Shown: positions 1-8,208 of the stretch, piece after piece
Layout: each line of letters opens with the position of its first letter
Numbering within the stretch: the first letter of the stretch is position 1
DNA from: Chloroflexi bacterium 54-19
GTDB lineage: Bacteria > Chloroflexota > Chloroflexia > Chloroheliales > Chloroheliaceae
Direction: 5' to 3'
DNA length: 64,000 bases
Assembly: GCA_001898225.1 (NCBI GenBank)
Contig: MKTJ01000066.1
Coordinates: 62,001 to 126,000, forward strand
Made by a program: the position numbers and the translations under genes
Notes under the pieces: generated by a model
What the model was told of the DNA's origin: nothing
The model's input: only the letters and a program-made list of their open reading frames with translations
Databases searched by the model: none

Positions 1-1
1 C

Positions 2-223
2 ACCTGCGACCGCCTCCACCTGATAACCGTCCCGACCCTGGTCGTGGCCGGGTCGCGTGATAAATCAACTACCCCGGAAAGCCAGTACACCCTCGCTGCC
101 TGGATACCCGACGCCCGCTACGAGCTTATCCAGGGGGCCGGGCACCTGTTGCAACTGGAAAAGGCCGGGGATTTTAACCGGCTGCTCCAGGCCTTCCTCG
201 AAGTCAACCCTATCAATTCTTAG
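2..223 (+). CDS. Alpha/beta hydrolase, C-terminal fragment (gene enters from left edge)
   Basis: Only the last 73 codons lie in the window. The reading frame is open from base 2 to the TAG stop at 221-223. The fragment carries the late alpha/beta-hydrolase pattern: a hydrophobic strand with VPTLVVAGSRD, where the Asp is the usual catalytic acid, then an ARYELIQGAGH segment with the usual catalytic His, then a C-terminal helix ending in LLQAFLEV. The nucleophile elbow is outside the window, so the substrate cannot be judged. It lies 19 bases before the carotenoid desaturase on the same strand and may be co-transcribed with it. The fold call is fairly secure; the specific function is unknown. 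Confidence 0.75.
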   Translation, partial: TCDRLHLITVPTLVVAGSRDKSTTPESQYTLAAWIPDARYELIQGAGHLLQLEKAGDFNRLLQAFLEVNPINS

Positions 224-242
224 GCTAGAACGGGCGTAATCT

Positions 243-1745
243 TTGGGTAAAATCGCAATTGTAGGAGCCGGGATGGGCGGCCTGGCGGCGGCTATTCGGC
301 TGGCGGCGGACGGCCATTCGGTCGAAGTCTTTGAGAAAAACGAGCGGGTCGGCGGCAAGCTCAACCTGCTCGAACGTGACGGCTATCGCTGGGACACCGG
401 GCCCTCGCTTATCACCATGCCTTTCGTCTACCGGGAACTTTTCGCGGCGGCAGGGCGCAAGCTGGAAGATTTTGTCGAGCTGGCCCCGGTCGACCCGGTC
501 TGCCGCTATGTCTGGCCGGACGGTACCCGCTTTGACGCCAGCGACTCGGTGGGGCGGATGACCGAAGCCCTGGAAAACCTTTCTCCCAGGGATGTCCGGG
601 CCTACTTTCGCTTTATGGCCTACAGCCGCCGCCTCTACGACCTCACCGCCGAACCCTTTTTGTTCAACGGCATCAACCACTGGCGCGACTTCTTCCGGCT
701 GAACCCGCTTACCGCTTTTAAAATTGACCCCTTTCGGACGGTTCACCAGGCCGTCAAAAGCTATTTCCGTGATCCCCGCCTGGTCCAGCTTTTCGACCGC
801 TACGCCACCTATAACGGTTCGTCACCCTACCAGGCCCCGGCTACCCTGAATATTATCCCCTATGTCGAGCTTGGGATGGGCGGTTGGTACGTCAAGGGGG
901 GTCTTTACGCCCTGGCCCAGGCTTATCTCACACTGGCCGGAGAACTGGGAGTCAACGTAAATTGCGGGCCGGGCTTCGCGGTCGAAGAAATCCTGGTGCG
1001 TCAAGGCCGGGCTGTGGGGTTGAGGCTGGCGAATGGCCGGGAAGTCGCAGCCGACCGGGTTATCGCCAATAGCGACGTGGCCTACACCGGGAAAGAACTT
1101 CTCCCGGCGCGGGGCAAGTGGTCCGGTAAAATAGGCAAGCTGGAGCCGAGTTGCAGCGGGTTCGTCCTTTTCCTGGGGGTCAAACGGCAATACTCCCAAC
1201 TGGCCCATCACAACATTTTCTTTAGCCCGGACTACGCCGCCGAGTTCGACCACATCTTCAAACTGCGCCAGCCCTCGTTCGACCCGACCATCTATGTCTG
1301 CTGGACCGGCCTGTCCGACCCTGACCACGCTCCGCCCGGCAAGTCCAACCTCTTTGTGCTGGTCAATGCCCCTTACCTGTCCACCGACCAGTCCGAAGCG
1401 TTTGACTGGGAAAGACCGGGCGCGACCCAGGCTTACCGTGACCTCGTGGTAAACCATCTCGAAAACTTTGGCCTTTCCAACCTCTCGCAAAATATCGAGG
1501 TCGAGGAAATCATGACCCCGGTGGACCTCGCCATGCGCTATAACGCCGACCGGGGTGCGATTTATGGGGTTTCGAGCAACAACCGTTTTAGCGCCTTTCT
1601 GAGACCGCCCAACCGTTCGCGCCAGTTCAAGAACCTTTATTATGTGGGTGGTTCGACCCATCCCGGCGGCGGTGTTCCCCTGGTGACCCTATCGGCTAAA
1701 ATCGTGGTCGGCCTGATAAAACAGGATGAGCAAAAAGGCCATTAA
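243..1745 (+). CDS. crtI: CrtI-type phytoene/carotenoid desaturase, FAD-dependent
   Basis: This 500-residue protein has the CrtI family layout. An N-terminal dinucleotide-binding motif GAGMGGLAAA (residues 8-17) is followed by an FEKNERVGGK segment. The C-terminal family signature YVGGSTHPGGGVPLV is near residues 466-480. CrtI-like enzymes desaturate phytoene or related carotenoids at the membrane using FAD. The sequence alone does not distinguish phytoene desaturase from a carotenoid ketolase or other desaturase paralogue. The start is TTG at 243: an in-frame TAA at 237-239 excludes anything further upstream, and the next Met would cut the FAD motif. No strong ribosome-binding site is visible, so translation may be coupled to the preceding hydrolase. 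Confidence 0.85.
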   Translation: MGKIAIVGAGMGGLAAAIRLAADGHSVEVFEKNERVGGKLNLLERDGYRWDTGPSLITMPFVYRELFAAAGRKLEDFVELAPVDPVCRYVWPDGTRFDASDSVGRMTEALENLSPRDVRAYFRFMAYSRRLYDLTAEPFLFNGINHWRDFFRLNPLTAFKIDPFRTVHQAVKSYFRDPRLVQLFDRYATYNGSSPYQAPATLNIIPYVELGMGGWYVKGGLYALAQAYLTLAGELGVNVNCGPGFAVEEILVRQGRAVGLRLANGREVAADRVIANSDVAYTGKELLPARGKWSGKIGKLEPSCSGFVLFLGVKRQYSQLAHHNIFFSPDYAAEFDHIFKLRQPSFDPTIYVCWTGLSDPDHAPPGKSNLFVLVNAPYLSTDQSEAFDWERPGATQAYRDLVVNHLENFGLSNLSQNIEVEEIMTPVDLAMRYNADRGAIYGVSSNNRFSAFLRPPNRSRQFKNLYYVGGSTHPGGGVPLVTLSAKIVVGLIKQDEQKGH

Positions 1746-1796
1746 CTATTTTGATAAAATAAATTGATTAATAACTCCCCAAAGAGATTTGTACGC

Positions 1797-1805
1797 TGGT
1801 ATAAT
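1797..1805 (+). promoter_or_regulatory. Extended -10 promoter for apt
   Basis: TGGTATAAT is a perfect TGn-TATAAT extended -10 element 81 bases before the apt GTG. No good -35 hexamer is seen at 16-18 bases upstream, as is usual for extended -10 promoters. The same TGnTATAAT or close string recurs before several other genes here. Confidence 0.6.
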
Positions 1806-1886
1806 AAGCTGTAAGGTAGCATAACTTGAGTTAGGGCGAGCTTAAAGCAACAGCGTTGAATTTCTACTCTGAAAGGAGTTAAAGCG

Positions 1887-2399
1887 GTGAACTTGCGAGA
1901 TACTATCCGCGATATTCCAGATTTCCCCCAGGAAGGCATCCTATTTAAAGACATCACGACCCTCTTAAAAAACCCGGCGGCTTTCCGCCAATCTCTCGAC
2001 GAAATGACCGCCAGTGTGCGCGGCCAGCATATTGACATGGTAGTCGGCATGGAATCGCGGGGTTTTATCTTTGGCGCACCCCTGGCCGACCGCCTCAGTG
2101 CCGGTTTCGTCCCGGCCCGCAAGCTCGGCAAATTACCCGCCCCGACCGTCCAGGCCGAATACGCCCTCGAATACGGCACCAATACCATAGAAATTCACCA
2201 GGATGCCATTAAAGCCGGTATGCGCGTCTTGATTGTGGACGACCTGCTGGCGACCGGGGGCACCGCCGAGGCGACCGCCCGCCTGGTCGAACAGGTTGGC
2301 GGCGAGATAGCCGGGTTTATTTTTCTGATCGAGTTGAAATTCCTCAAAGGACGCTCCCGCCTGACCACTTACCCGGTCACGGCCCTGATAGAGTATTAA
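1887..2399 (+). CDS. apt: Adenine phosphoribosyltransferase
   Basis: The 170-residue product matches the usual length of Apt, which converts adenine and PRPP to AMP in purine salvage in the cytoplasm. It starts with the family's typical RDTIRDIPDFPQEGILFKDI region. The PRPP-binding loop VLIVDDLLATGGTAEAT is at residues 114-130. The MESRGFIFGAPLA segment (55-67) is also typical. The GTG start at 1887 is preceded by GAAAGGAGTT with good spacing, and an extended -10 promoter lies about 80 bases upstream. The next gene begins one base after the stop, so the two are almost certainly co-transcribed. Confidence 0.95.
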   Translation: MNLRDTIRDIPDFPQEGILFKDITTLLKNPAAFRQSLDEMTASVRGQHIDMVVGMESRGFIFGAPLADRLSAGFVPARKLGKLPAPTVQAEYALEYGTNTIEIHQDAIKAGMRVLIVDDLLATGGTAEATARLVEQVGGEIAGFIFLIELKFLKGRSRLTTYPVTALIEY

Positions 2400-2400
2400 A

Positions 2401-3399
2401 ATGGCGATGGCAGATTACGAGCAGCCGCTTTCCGGGGACATGCAGCGCGCAGCCCAGGAAGCCGCCCGGTTGGGGGAAGCCCTGGTAATGGCAGTACGGC
2501 AGGACCGGTTGGACCTTGTAGAAACGCTGGTGGCCCCGGAAAGCGCCGCCGGGTGGAGTGTGCGACTTTTTGGCCTGGGCCTTTTACGCCTGGATTTGCG
2601 GCTAGACGACCCTCGCGAACAGGCGCGGCTCAAGCCCTACGATTTGCAGATTGAGCCGGGCGTAGCTTTGCTCGAACTCGGCGTTATCCAGCCTTTAGAG
2701 GTGGCTGAAGGGGAAAGCCCGGTCGAGCGGCCTCACCTGACCCGCCTGTTCGGTTCGAGCCTGGTCTTGCGGCAAACCCCCGGCAGCGAGTATGGCTGGC
2801 TGCTTGAAGAAGTCCTACCGGCCAATTCTGACGGCCAGTTGCGCCCCACCGACCCGACCGACGCCCGGATTATCGCGGTTCACCAGGGCAAGACCCCTTT
2901 GCCGTTGCGCCTGGAAACGCTCGACCCGGTGGAGAAAATTCTCCTGGCGACCATGCAAGCTCAGGCCGGGAAATTTAACCTGGAAGAATTTTATAATGCC
3001 GCCCGTCTCTGGCAGGATTTTCTAACCCGCTCCGAGGCCGAGGATATAGCTGCCCTGAAAGAACAAAACCCGGCGGAATGGGCCGCCGGGGTCGAGTATC
3101 TCATAACGGTATTCGATTATCACCAGGCCGATGCGGACGAGCTAAGCCGCCTTTATGCTATCACGCCGGAGAGCGTCACCGACCGGGCCCGCGAACTGGC
3201 CTTCACCCTGCGGGTGACCCAGTTTGACGACCGCTACTCGATTCACCCCGACCCGATAGCCCACTACCGCGACCTTTTCGGCGAACTCGGCATCAACCCC
3301 AAACGGGACGAAAAGCTGCTCGAAGCCCGCCGCAAGAATGTCTTCGACAGCATCCAGGAAGTCCCATCTGATGATGATACCTTCTTCGGCCCACAATAA
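2401..3399 (+). CDS. Conserved-looking protein of unknown function linked to apt
   Basis: I do not recognise this 332-residue protein. It is acidic, soluble-looking, and has no signal peptide or membrane segment. An N-terminal helical stretch rich in Ala, Glu and Arg (about 1-45) leads into a mixed alpha/beta middle. The C-terminal third is helical and ends in an acidic tail (VPSDDDTFFGPQ). The ATG at 2401 is one base after the apt stop, so it is translated with apt. Codon use matches its neighbours. Linkage to a salvage enzyme suggests a housekeeping role, but no enzymatic motif is visible. Confidence 0.75.
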   Translation: MAMADYEQPLSGDMQRAAQEAARLGEALVMAVRQDRLDLVETLVAPESAAGWSVRLFGLGLLRLDLRLDDPREQARLKPYDLQIEPGVALLELGVIQPLEVAEGESPVERPHLTRLFGSSLVLRQTPGSEYGWLLEEVLPANSDGQLRPTDPTDARIIAVHQGKTPLPLRLETLDPVEKILLATMQAQAGKFNLEEFYNAARLWQDFLTRSEAEDIAALKEQNPAEWAAGVEYLITVFDYHQADADELSRLYAITPESVTDRARELAFTLRVTQFDDRYSIHPDPIAHYRDLFGELGINPKRDEKLLEARRKNVFDSIQEVPSDDDTFFGPQ

Positions 3400-3450
3400 A
3401 CGTAAAAGGTAGTCAGAAGCCAGAGGTCAGAAGTCAGTAAACCCCCGGTT

Positions 3451-3500
3451 CACGTTGTTTCGGACCCTTTATGGAGGAACGTTTAACGTTATTTCGGGTC
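3451..3500 (+). repeat. Dispersed intergenic repeat, copy A
   Basis: This stretch contains CACGTTGTTTCG, then CCCTTTATGG, then AACGTTTAACGTT. The same modules recur near 5437, 42580, 42813 and 52728. This copy overlaps the last codons and stop of cofE. Confidence 0.6.
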
Positions 3501-4346
3501 GTTTCTCCACTTCTCGCTGCCGGGCGGGTAGCGGAAGACATCTTTGGCGGCGGGTCGGATAAGGACCGTCGCCCCCTCGTCCGGTCCTGCCGGGAGAGGC
3601 ATCGCCAGCCCGCGAATAAGCACCGCCGGGGTTGCCTCGGAAGCCTGTCCCATAATCAACGAGCTTGCCGCCGCCAGTTCGTCCCCGACCGCCGTCAGGG
3701 TCGCCTGAAGCCGGTAGCCGTAGAGGTCCGGCTCGCCGCGCTGGTCCCGCAAAGTCTCCAGCCCCGCCGAGCCGAGGGCCGTACCAATCCCGCCATTCCT
3801 GAAAGGCCGGCCATGCGTATCGTTTATCAGGACGCCAACCTCCACTCCGCTCAATTCTTTAAGACGCGCCCGTAAACCCCTGGCCGAGGCGTTAGCGTCC
3901 TTTGGCAGCAGGCAGAGCCATTCGTTTTCACCGTGTTGCGGGTTGTTTTCGGGGTTGGTCTGGGCCGGGTCGGAGTTCTGGGCGATATTCGAGCGGTCTA
4001 CCCCGGCGTTAGCGCAGACATAGCCGTGATGCGTTTCGACCACGAAAATACCGGGGCTGACCCAGACTACCTCGCGGCTTTCTCGCAGGATAACCTCGAC
4101 ATGGCGCGGGTCTTTCCCGGCGATAGGCGCAATCTGCAAAGCCCGTTCGCTCGGCGTCACGTCTGCCAGGTTCACAAGCTGGCCTTCGCTCTTGGAGACC
4201 ACCTTCTGAGCGATGGCGATAATATCACCTGCTTGCAGGGTTTCGTCATGGGCTTGCAGCCGGGCATAAATAAGGGCCGCCAGGTCGTCGCCGGGCTGAA
4301 TCATTGGTAGCCGGGTGATTGGCTCAAAAATTACTCTCCCACTCAT
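3489..4346 (-). CDS. cofE: Coenzyme F420:L-glutamate ligase
   Basis: CofE adds glutamates to F420-0 with GTP, the last step of F420 synthesis. The protein shows the family pattern: PGDDLAALI near the start, DIIAIAQKVVSKSEGQLV (about 40-57), VETHHGYVCANAGVDRSN (about 101-118), and DTHGRPFRNGGIGTALG (about 175-191). I chose the ATG at 4346, which overlaps the cofD stop as ATGA, a classic coupled junction. An in-frame GTG at 4358 would add four residues but would sit directly on the GGAAGG ribosome-binding site. The C-terminus runs into a dispersed repeat. The product is 285 residues, without the extra FbiB-type nitroreductase domain of actinobacteria. Confidence 0.9.
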   Translation of the reverse strand: MSGRVIFEPITRLPMIQPGDDLAALIYARLQAHDETLQAGDIIAIAQKVVSKSEGQLVNLADVTPSERALQIAPIAGKDPRHVEVILRESREVVWVSPGIFVVETHHGYVCANAGVDRSNIAQNSDPAQTNPENNPQHGENEWLCLLPKDANASARGLRARLKELSGVEVGVLINDTHGRPFRNGGIGTALGSAGLETLRDQRGEPDLYGYRLQATLTAVGDELAAASSLIMGQASEATPAVLIRGLAMPLPAGPDEGATVLIRPAAKDVFRYPPGSEKWRNDPK

Positions 4347-5335
4347 GCCAGGCCGCACCCTTCCAGGATTTCCTGGGCCAACCGCGTTTTCGATTCGTCG
4401 TCCTTCATAATCGTGTTCGTGACCAGCACTTTGTAAGCCAGTTCTTCGATGGCCCCCTTTTGCTCGGCGTCCACCGTATCTAGGATAAAACGCTGGGCGA
4501 ACCCGGCATAGATGCGGGCCACCCCCAGGGCTGAGGCTTCGGTTTCCCCACCCAGGCTCCGCATGTTGGAAGCGGCAGGGCCTTTCAGGGCGTTGCCCCC
4601 CACAATCGGGCTGACCACCACAATCGGACAGCTAACCGAGCTGATAAGCTGGCGCACCTGCGGGACCGCCAGGATAGGACGGATACTCAGGTAAGGGTTG
4701 GAAGGGCAAATGACCACCAGGGCCGGGTCGGTCAGGGCGTGACAAACCTCGTCGGTTATTTCGGCCTGCTCGACGCCCTCGAATGTTAGAGATTTGACGG
4801 TATCCGCCGCCCGCCGTTTGACAAAGTATTCCTGGAACGCCAGTTTGCCCGCTTCCTCGGTCTCCACAATCGTTTGTACCGGTTCGTTGCACATCGGCAG
4901 CAGTTCGCACTCGATACCGAGCGCCCGCCGCATTTCTTCCGTAACCTGGGTCAGGGTCTTGCCCTCGCGCAAACCCTGGCTGCGGTAGAGGTGGGTGCCA
5001 ATATCTTTATCGCCCAGCCAGAACCAGTTATTGTGGCCGTAGTTTCCCAGCATCTGTAAGGCTTGCGCGGTATCACCCTGGATGCCCCAGCCGGTCGTGG
5101 GGTTGGCGAGACCGGAGAGGGTATACATAACGGTGTCGAGGTCCGGGCTGATTTTGAGACCGAGGTATTCCATGTCGTCGCCGGTATTGACCACGACGGC
5201 CAGTTCTTTAGCCCGGTTTTTGGTTTGGAGGTAGCGGTACAGGCCCAGGGCTAACTTTGCCCCGCCGACCCCACCCGCCAGGGCCACAATTTTCCCTCCA
5301 TAATCCGAGGTAGTTTGGGTTTGATTATCGGACAT
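4343..5335 (-). CDS. cofD: 2-phospho-L-lactate (or phosphoenolpyruvate) transferase of F420 synthesis
   Basis: CofD joins LPPG or its enolpyruvyl counterpart to the deazaflavin Fo to give F420-0. The 330-residue product starts with the diagnostic IVALAGGVGGAKLALGLYR (about 11-29). It has the NTGDDMEYLGLKISPDLDTVMYTLSG region and the later CPSNPYLSIRPILAVP segment typical of the family. It is the first gene of a minus-strand pair with cofE, joined by an ATGA overlap. Genes for Fo synthase (cofG/cofH or fbiC) and cofC are not in the window. The pair implies the cell makes F420 for oxidoreductases. Confidence 0.93.
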   Translation of the reverse strand: MSDNQTQTTSDYGGKIVALAGGVGGAKLALGLYRYLQTKNRAKELAVVVNTGDDMEYLGLKISPDLDTVMYTLSGLANPTTGWGIQGDTAQALQMLGNYGHNNWFWLGDKDIGTHLYRSQGLREGKTLTQVTEEMRRALGIECELLPMCNEPVQTIVETEEAGKLAFQEYFVKRRAADTVKSLTFEGVEQAEITDEVCHALTDPALVVICPSNPYLSIRPILAVPQVRQLISSVSCPIVVVSPIVGGNALKGPAASNMRSLGGETEASALGVARIYAGFAQRFILDTVDAEQKGAIEELAYKVLVTNTIMKDDESKTRLAQEILEGCGLA

Positions 5336-5665
5336 TTTAATAATACGCTTTCCAGTTGTTTTATAAAGAACGGTTAAAAAGTATTTGGATTATTTCTTCT
5401 TCATCGGCAGGTATAGTCATTTCCTTGTACCTATGAGTCGTTTAACGTTGTGTCGTGCCCTTCAGGGTACACGTTTAACGTGCCTTTTGATTATAACATT
5501 TATTCGCCAAGGGCCCGGAAAGGCCGGTTTTGCAAATGGTCGTTGACTTTTATGTTTAGTTGAAGGATAATCGCCCTATTAACCTTAATTTTTAAGGTTG
5601 CTTTTGGTTGAATGTAACTTTTACTTGGCTGAAGAAGCAACGCTCAAAAAAGCCAGGAGTAAGCA
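5336..5665. other. Divergent intergenic gap between cofD and the hybrid kinase
   Basis: This 330-base AT-rich gap must hold promoters for both directions. It contains dispersed-repeat copy C at 5437-5484, in which two CGTTTAACG half-units flank a CCCTTCAGGG hairpin-like core. The kinase ribosome-binding site CAGGAGT is at 5653-5659. I see no further gene in it. Confidence 0.5.
5437..5484 (+). repeat. Dispersed intergenic repeat, copy C
   Basis: GTCGTTTAACGTTGTGTCG is followed by CCCTTCAGGG and then ACACGTTTAACGTG. It is a variant of the repeat at 3451 and 52728, with the CCCTTTATGG core changed to a short palindrome. Confidence 0.55.
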
Positions 5666-7381
5666 GTGCCTAAAGAAACAATAGTTGTAGTCGATGATGA
5701 ACCAGCCGCCCGAACCGCCGTAGCGCGATTACTCCAGGAGCGCGGTTACACCGTTTACGCTCTGACCGGCGGCCAGGAGGCCATTGATTTCGCCAGTAAT
5801 ACTCCCTTCGATGTCCTCTTGACCGACTTTCGGATGCCCGGTGGTCTCGATGGCCTCACGACGGTTCGGGCGGTCCGGCGTATCAATCCCCAGGTGGTCG
5901 CAATCATAATGACCGGGCATAGTTCGGTTGATCTGGCGATAGAGTCGCTCAAACTTGGTGTCCACGGTTTCGTGGTCAAACCTTTTACCGCTTTTGAACT
6001 CATTCGCAATATCGAGCAAACTATCGCCCAGCAGACCCTCTCGCGCGAGAATATTCGGATGAAGGCCCTGGTGGATGTCTTTAGCACCACCCAGGCCCTT
6101 TTGTCGGCCAATACTGAGGCCACCCAATTGCCGCGCCTGACCCTTGAACTGGCGATGAACCGGGTCTCGGCCACCCAGGCCGCCCTCCTGCTTCTTTCGC
6201 CGGAACGCGAAAACTCGCTCGAACTGGAAGTGGTGGCCGAGCGGTCCACCCCTGAGGATGATGGCGGCGACCTCATGTTGCCGGTCTTTTTGCCGGTAGA
6301 CGGATATACAAACCAGCACTCGGCCCAGGTCGAGCAGATACGGTTGCTCGGCCAGCGCGCCCTTGATGCCAATATCACCCTGCTAATGATAGACGGGGAG
6401 GAGGTCGTGCCGGGTAGCCCCCGCATGCTTTCTTCCACTAACAAGCTTTCCCAGGCAATTGTGCCGCTGATGGCCCAGGGCCGCCAGGTGGGCGCGCTGG
6501 TGATTGAGAAAAGCGGGGCCGACCCCAATTTTACCGAGGCCGACCTTCAGATTGCGGCTATCCTGGCCAGCCAGGGCGCTATCGCCATAGATAATAGCCG
6601 CCTGGTCCACCGCCTGGCGAAGGTGGAAGCCTTGCACCAGGCCGACCGCCTGCGCAGCGAGTTCGTGGCGATGGTTTCCCACGAATTGCGGACCCCTCTC
6701 ACCTCCATCAAGGGCTACGCGACCACTTTGCTGCGCCCGGATGTACAATGGAACAACCAGACCGGTACAGAATACCTATCCATAATCAGCGAAGAATGTG
6801 ATAAGCTGATGCAATTGATTGATAATATCCTGGAAGTCTCCCGGATTGAGGCAGGGGCCTTGCGGATTTATCCCGAACCGATCCAGATTTATGAAGTGCT
6901 GGACCGGGCCGCGATGGAGACGCGCCGCCGTTCGCCGGAGGTAAGCCTGGCGGTCTCTTACCCGCCAGTCAACGAAATACCCTATGTCATGGGGGATAGC
7001 CAGCGTATCATTCAGGTCTTACGCAATTTAATCCAGAACGCGATAAAATATACTCCCTCGGACCCTCGGATAGCGATTGATTTGGATGTGATATCGGGTG
7101 ACGCCGACCAGCCTAACGGGATGGTCAGAATAAGCGTCCAGGACAACGGTATCGGCCTGACCCAGGAAAATAAAGACTTGATTTTTGAGCGTTTCTACCG
7201 GGTAGATACCGGCTCAACCCGCCGCACCGAAGGTACGGGCCTGGGCCTGGCGATTTGCCGGGGTATTGTGGAAGCGCATGGCGGCCAGATTTGGGTGGAA
7301 AGCGAAGGACGGAATAAAGGCAGCACTTTCTTTTTCACGCTGCCGGTAGCCGATATTGCCAATCAACTCGACTTGGATTAA
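5666..7381 (+). CDS. Receiver-GAF-histidine kinase hybrid sensor
   Basis: The 571-residue protein has an N-terminal CheY-like receiver (about 1-120) with VVVDDEP, the phospho-acceptor Asp in LLTDFRMPGG, the Thr of IIMTGHSS and the Lys of VVKPF. A GAF-like sensor follows (about 140-325). Next is a HisKA dimerisation domain with the phospho-His in VSHELRTPLTSIKGY. The C-terminal HATPase has DNGIGL and GTGLGLAICRGIVEAHGG. No membrane segment is visible, so it is probably cytoplasmic. The GTG start follows CAGGAGT. The OmpR-type regulator 80 bases downstream is the likely partner. A receiver at the N-terminus suggests it is itself controlled by another kinase or by a phosphorelay. Confidence 0.9.
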   Translation: MPKETIVVVDDEPAARTAVARLLQERGYTVYALTGGQEAIDFASNTPFDVLLTDFRMPGGLDGLTTVRAVRRINPQVVAIIMTGHSSVDLAIESLKLGVHGFVVKPFTAFELIRNIEQTIAQQTLSRENIRMKALVDVFSTTQALLSANTEATQLPRLTLELAMNRVSATQAALLLLSPERENSLELEVVAERSTPEDDGGDLMLPVFLPVDGYTNQHSAQVEQIRLLGQRALDANITLLMIDGEEVVPGSPRMLSSTNKLSQAIVPLMAQGRQVGALVIEKSGADPNFTEADLQIAAILASQGAIAIDNSRLVHRLAKVEALHQADRLRSEFVAMVSHELRTPLTSIKGYATTLLRPDVQWNNQTGTEYLSIISEECDKLMQLIDNILEVSRIEAGALRIYPEPIQIYEVLDRAAMETRRRSPEVSLAVSYPPVNEIPYVMGDSQRIIQVLRNLIQNAIKYTPSDPRIAIDLDVISGDADQPNGMVRISVQDNGIGLTQENKDLIFERFYRVDTGSTRRTEGTGLGLAICRGIVEAHGGQIWVESEGRNKGSTFFFTLPVADIANQLDLD

Positions 7382-7461
7382 CCACTTCTAATAGGGTCTG
7401 GCAGGTTGAATTACTAGGGCAACCTGACCGGGCCGGAATGGATTAAGTAAGGGTAAAACGA

Positions 7462-8205
7462 ATGAGCAAAGATAAAACAGTGTTGGTGGTTGACGACCAG
7501 CCGGGGCTAGTTCGCCTGGTGCGCGATAACCTTGAAACCTTGCAGTACAAGGTTATTACCGCTGGTGAAGGCAATAGAGCCATCGAAATTGCCGAAAATG
7601 AAAAACCTGACCTGGTTATACTTGACATAATGTTACCGGGCCAGGATGGTTACCAGGTTTGCAGACGTATACGCGAATTCTCGACCGTTCCGATTATTAT
7701 GCTGACCGCCCGGAACGATCGCCAGGATTTAGTCCAGGGTTTCGAGGCGGGCGCGGACGACTATATCACCAAGCCGTTTAGCGCCGAGGAACTGCTGGCC
7801 CGCGTCAAGGCCGTGATGCGCCGCAGCGAATATACCGAAATGAACCGCTACTCCCCCAGCTTTACTTGTGGCGACATTTCGATTGACTTCGTCCGGCACG
7901 AGGTCTCCAATAATGGCCAGCCGCTCAATCCGGGCCTGACCCCGACCGAGTACCGCCTGCTCTACTATCTTGCCACCAACGCCGGGCGGGTCATGCTGCA
8001 TAGCGACCTTCTGACCAAGGTCTGGGGGCCGGAGTACGCCGGGGCAACCGACTATTTGCGGGTCTACATTCGCCATCTTCGCACTCGTCTTGAGCCGAAA
8101 GATAGCGACCCGATCTATATTCTAACCGTGCCGGGCGTGGGTTACGTTCTTAAATGTCCCCAGGGCCAGGGCCAGATTGTAGGGCAATTACCAGAAGAAG
8201 CGTAA
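7462..8205 (+). CDS. OmpR/PhoB-type DNA-binding response regulator
   Basis: The 247-residue protein has a receiver domain (about 5-120) with VLVVDDQ, the phosphorylated Asp in LVILDIMLPGQDGYQ, the Thr of IIMLTAR and the Lys of YITKPFSAEELLARV. A winged-helix effector domain (about 140-238) follows, with LTPTEYRLLYYLATNAGRV and the recognition region YLRVYIRHLRTRLEP, ending in the typical VPGVGYVL. It follows the hybrid kinase on the same strand and should be its output regulator, acting on promoters that cannot be named from this window. Confidence 0.93.
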   Translation: MSKDKTVLVVDDQPGLVRLVRDNLETLQYKVITAGEGNRAIEIAENEKPDLVILDIMLPGQDGYQVCRRIREFSTVPIIMLTARNDRQDLVQGFEAGADDYITKPFSAEELLARVKAVMRRSEYTEMNRYSPSFTCGDISIDFVRHEVSNNGQPLNPGLTPTEYRLLYYLATNAGRVMLHSDLLTKVWGPEYAGATDYLRVYIRHLRTRLEPKDSDPIYILTVPGVGYVLKCPQGQGQIVGQLPEEA

Positions 8206-8208
8206 GGT

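Noticed and set aside
822-1661. Minus-strand 279-residue ORF inside the carotenoid desaturase.
   Set aside because: The plus-strand frame has the FAD motif and the C-terminal CrtI signature over the same bases.
3406-3438. AGTCAGAAG tandem-like text after the apt-linked gene as a tandem repeat array.
   Set aside because: There are only two or three imperfect units. A similar phrase at 47700 may indicate a dispersed fragment, but it is too short to call.
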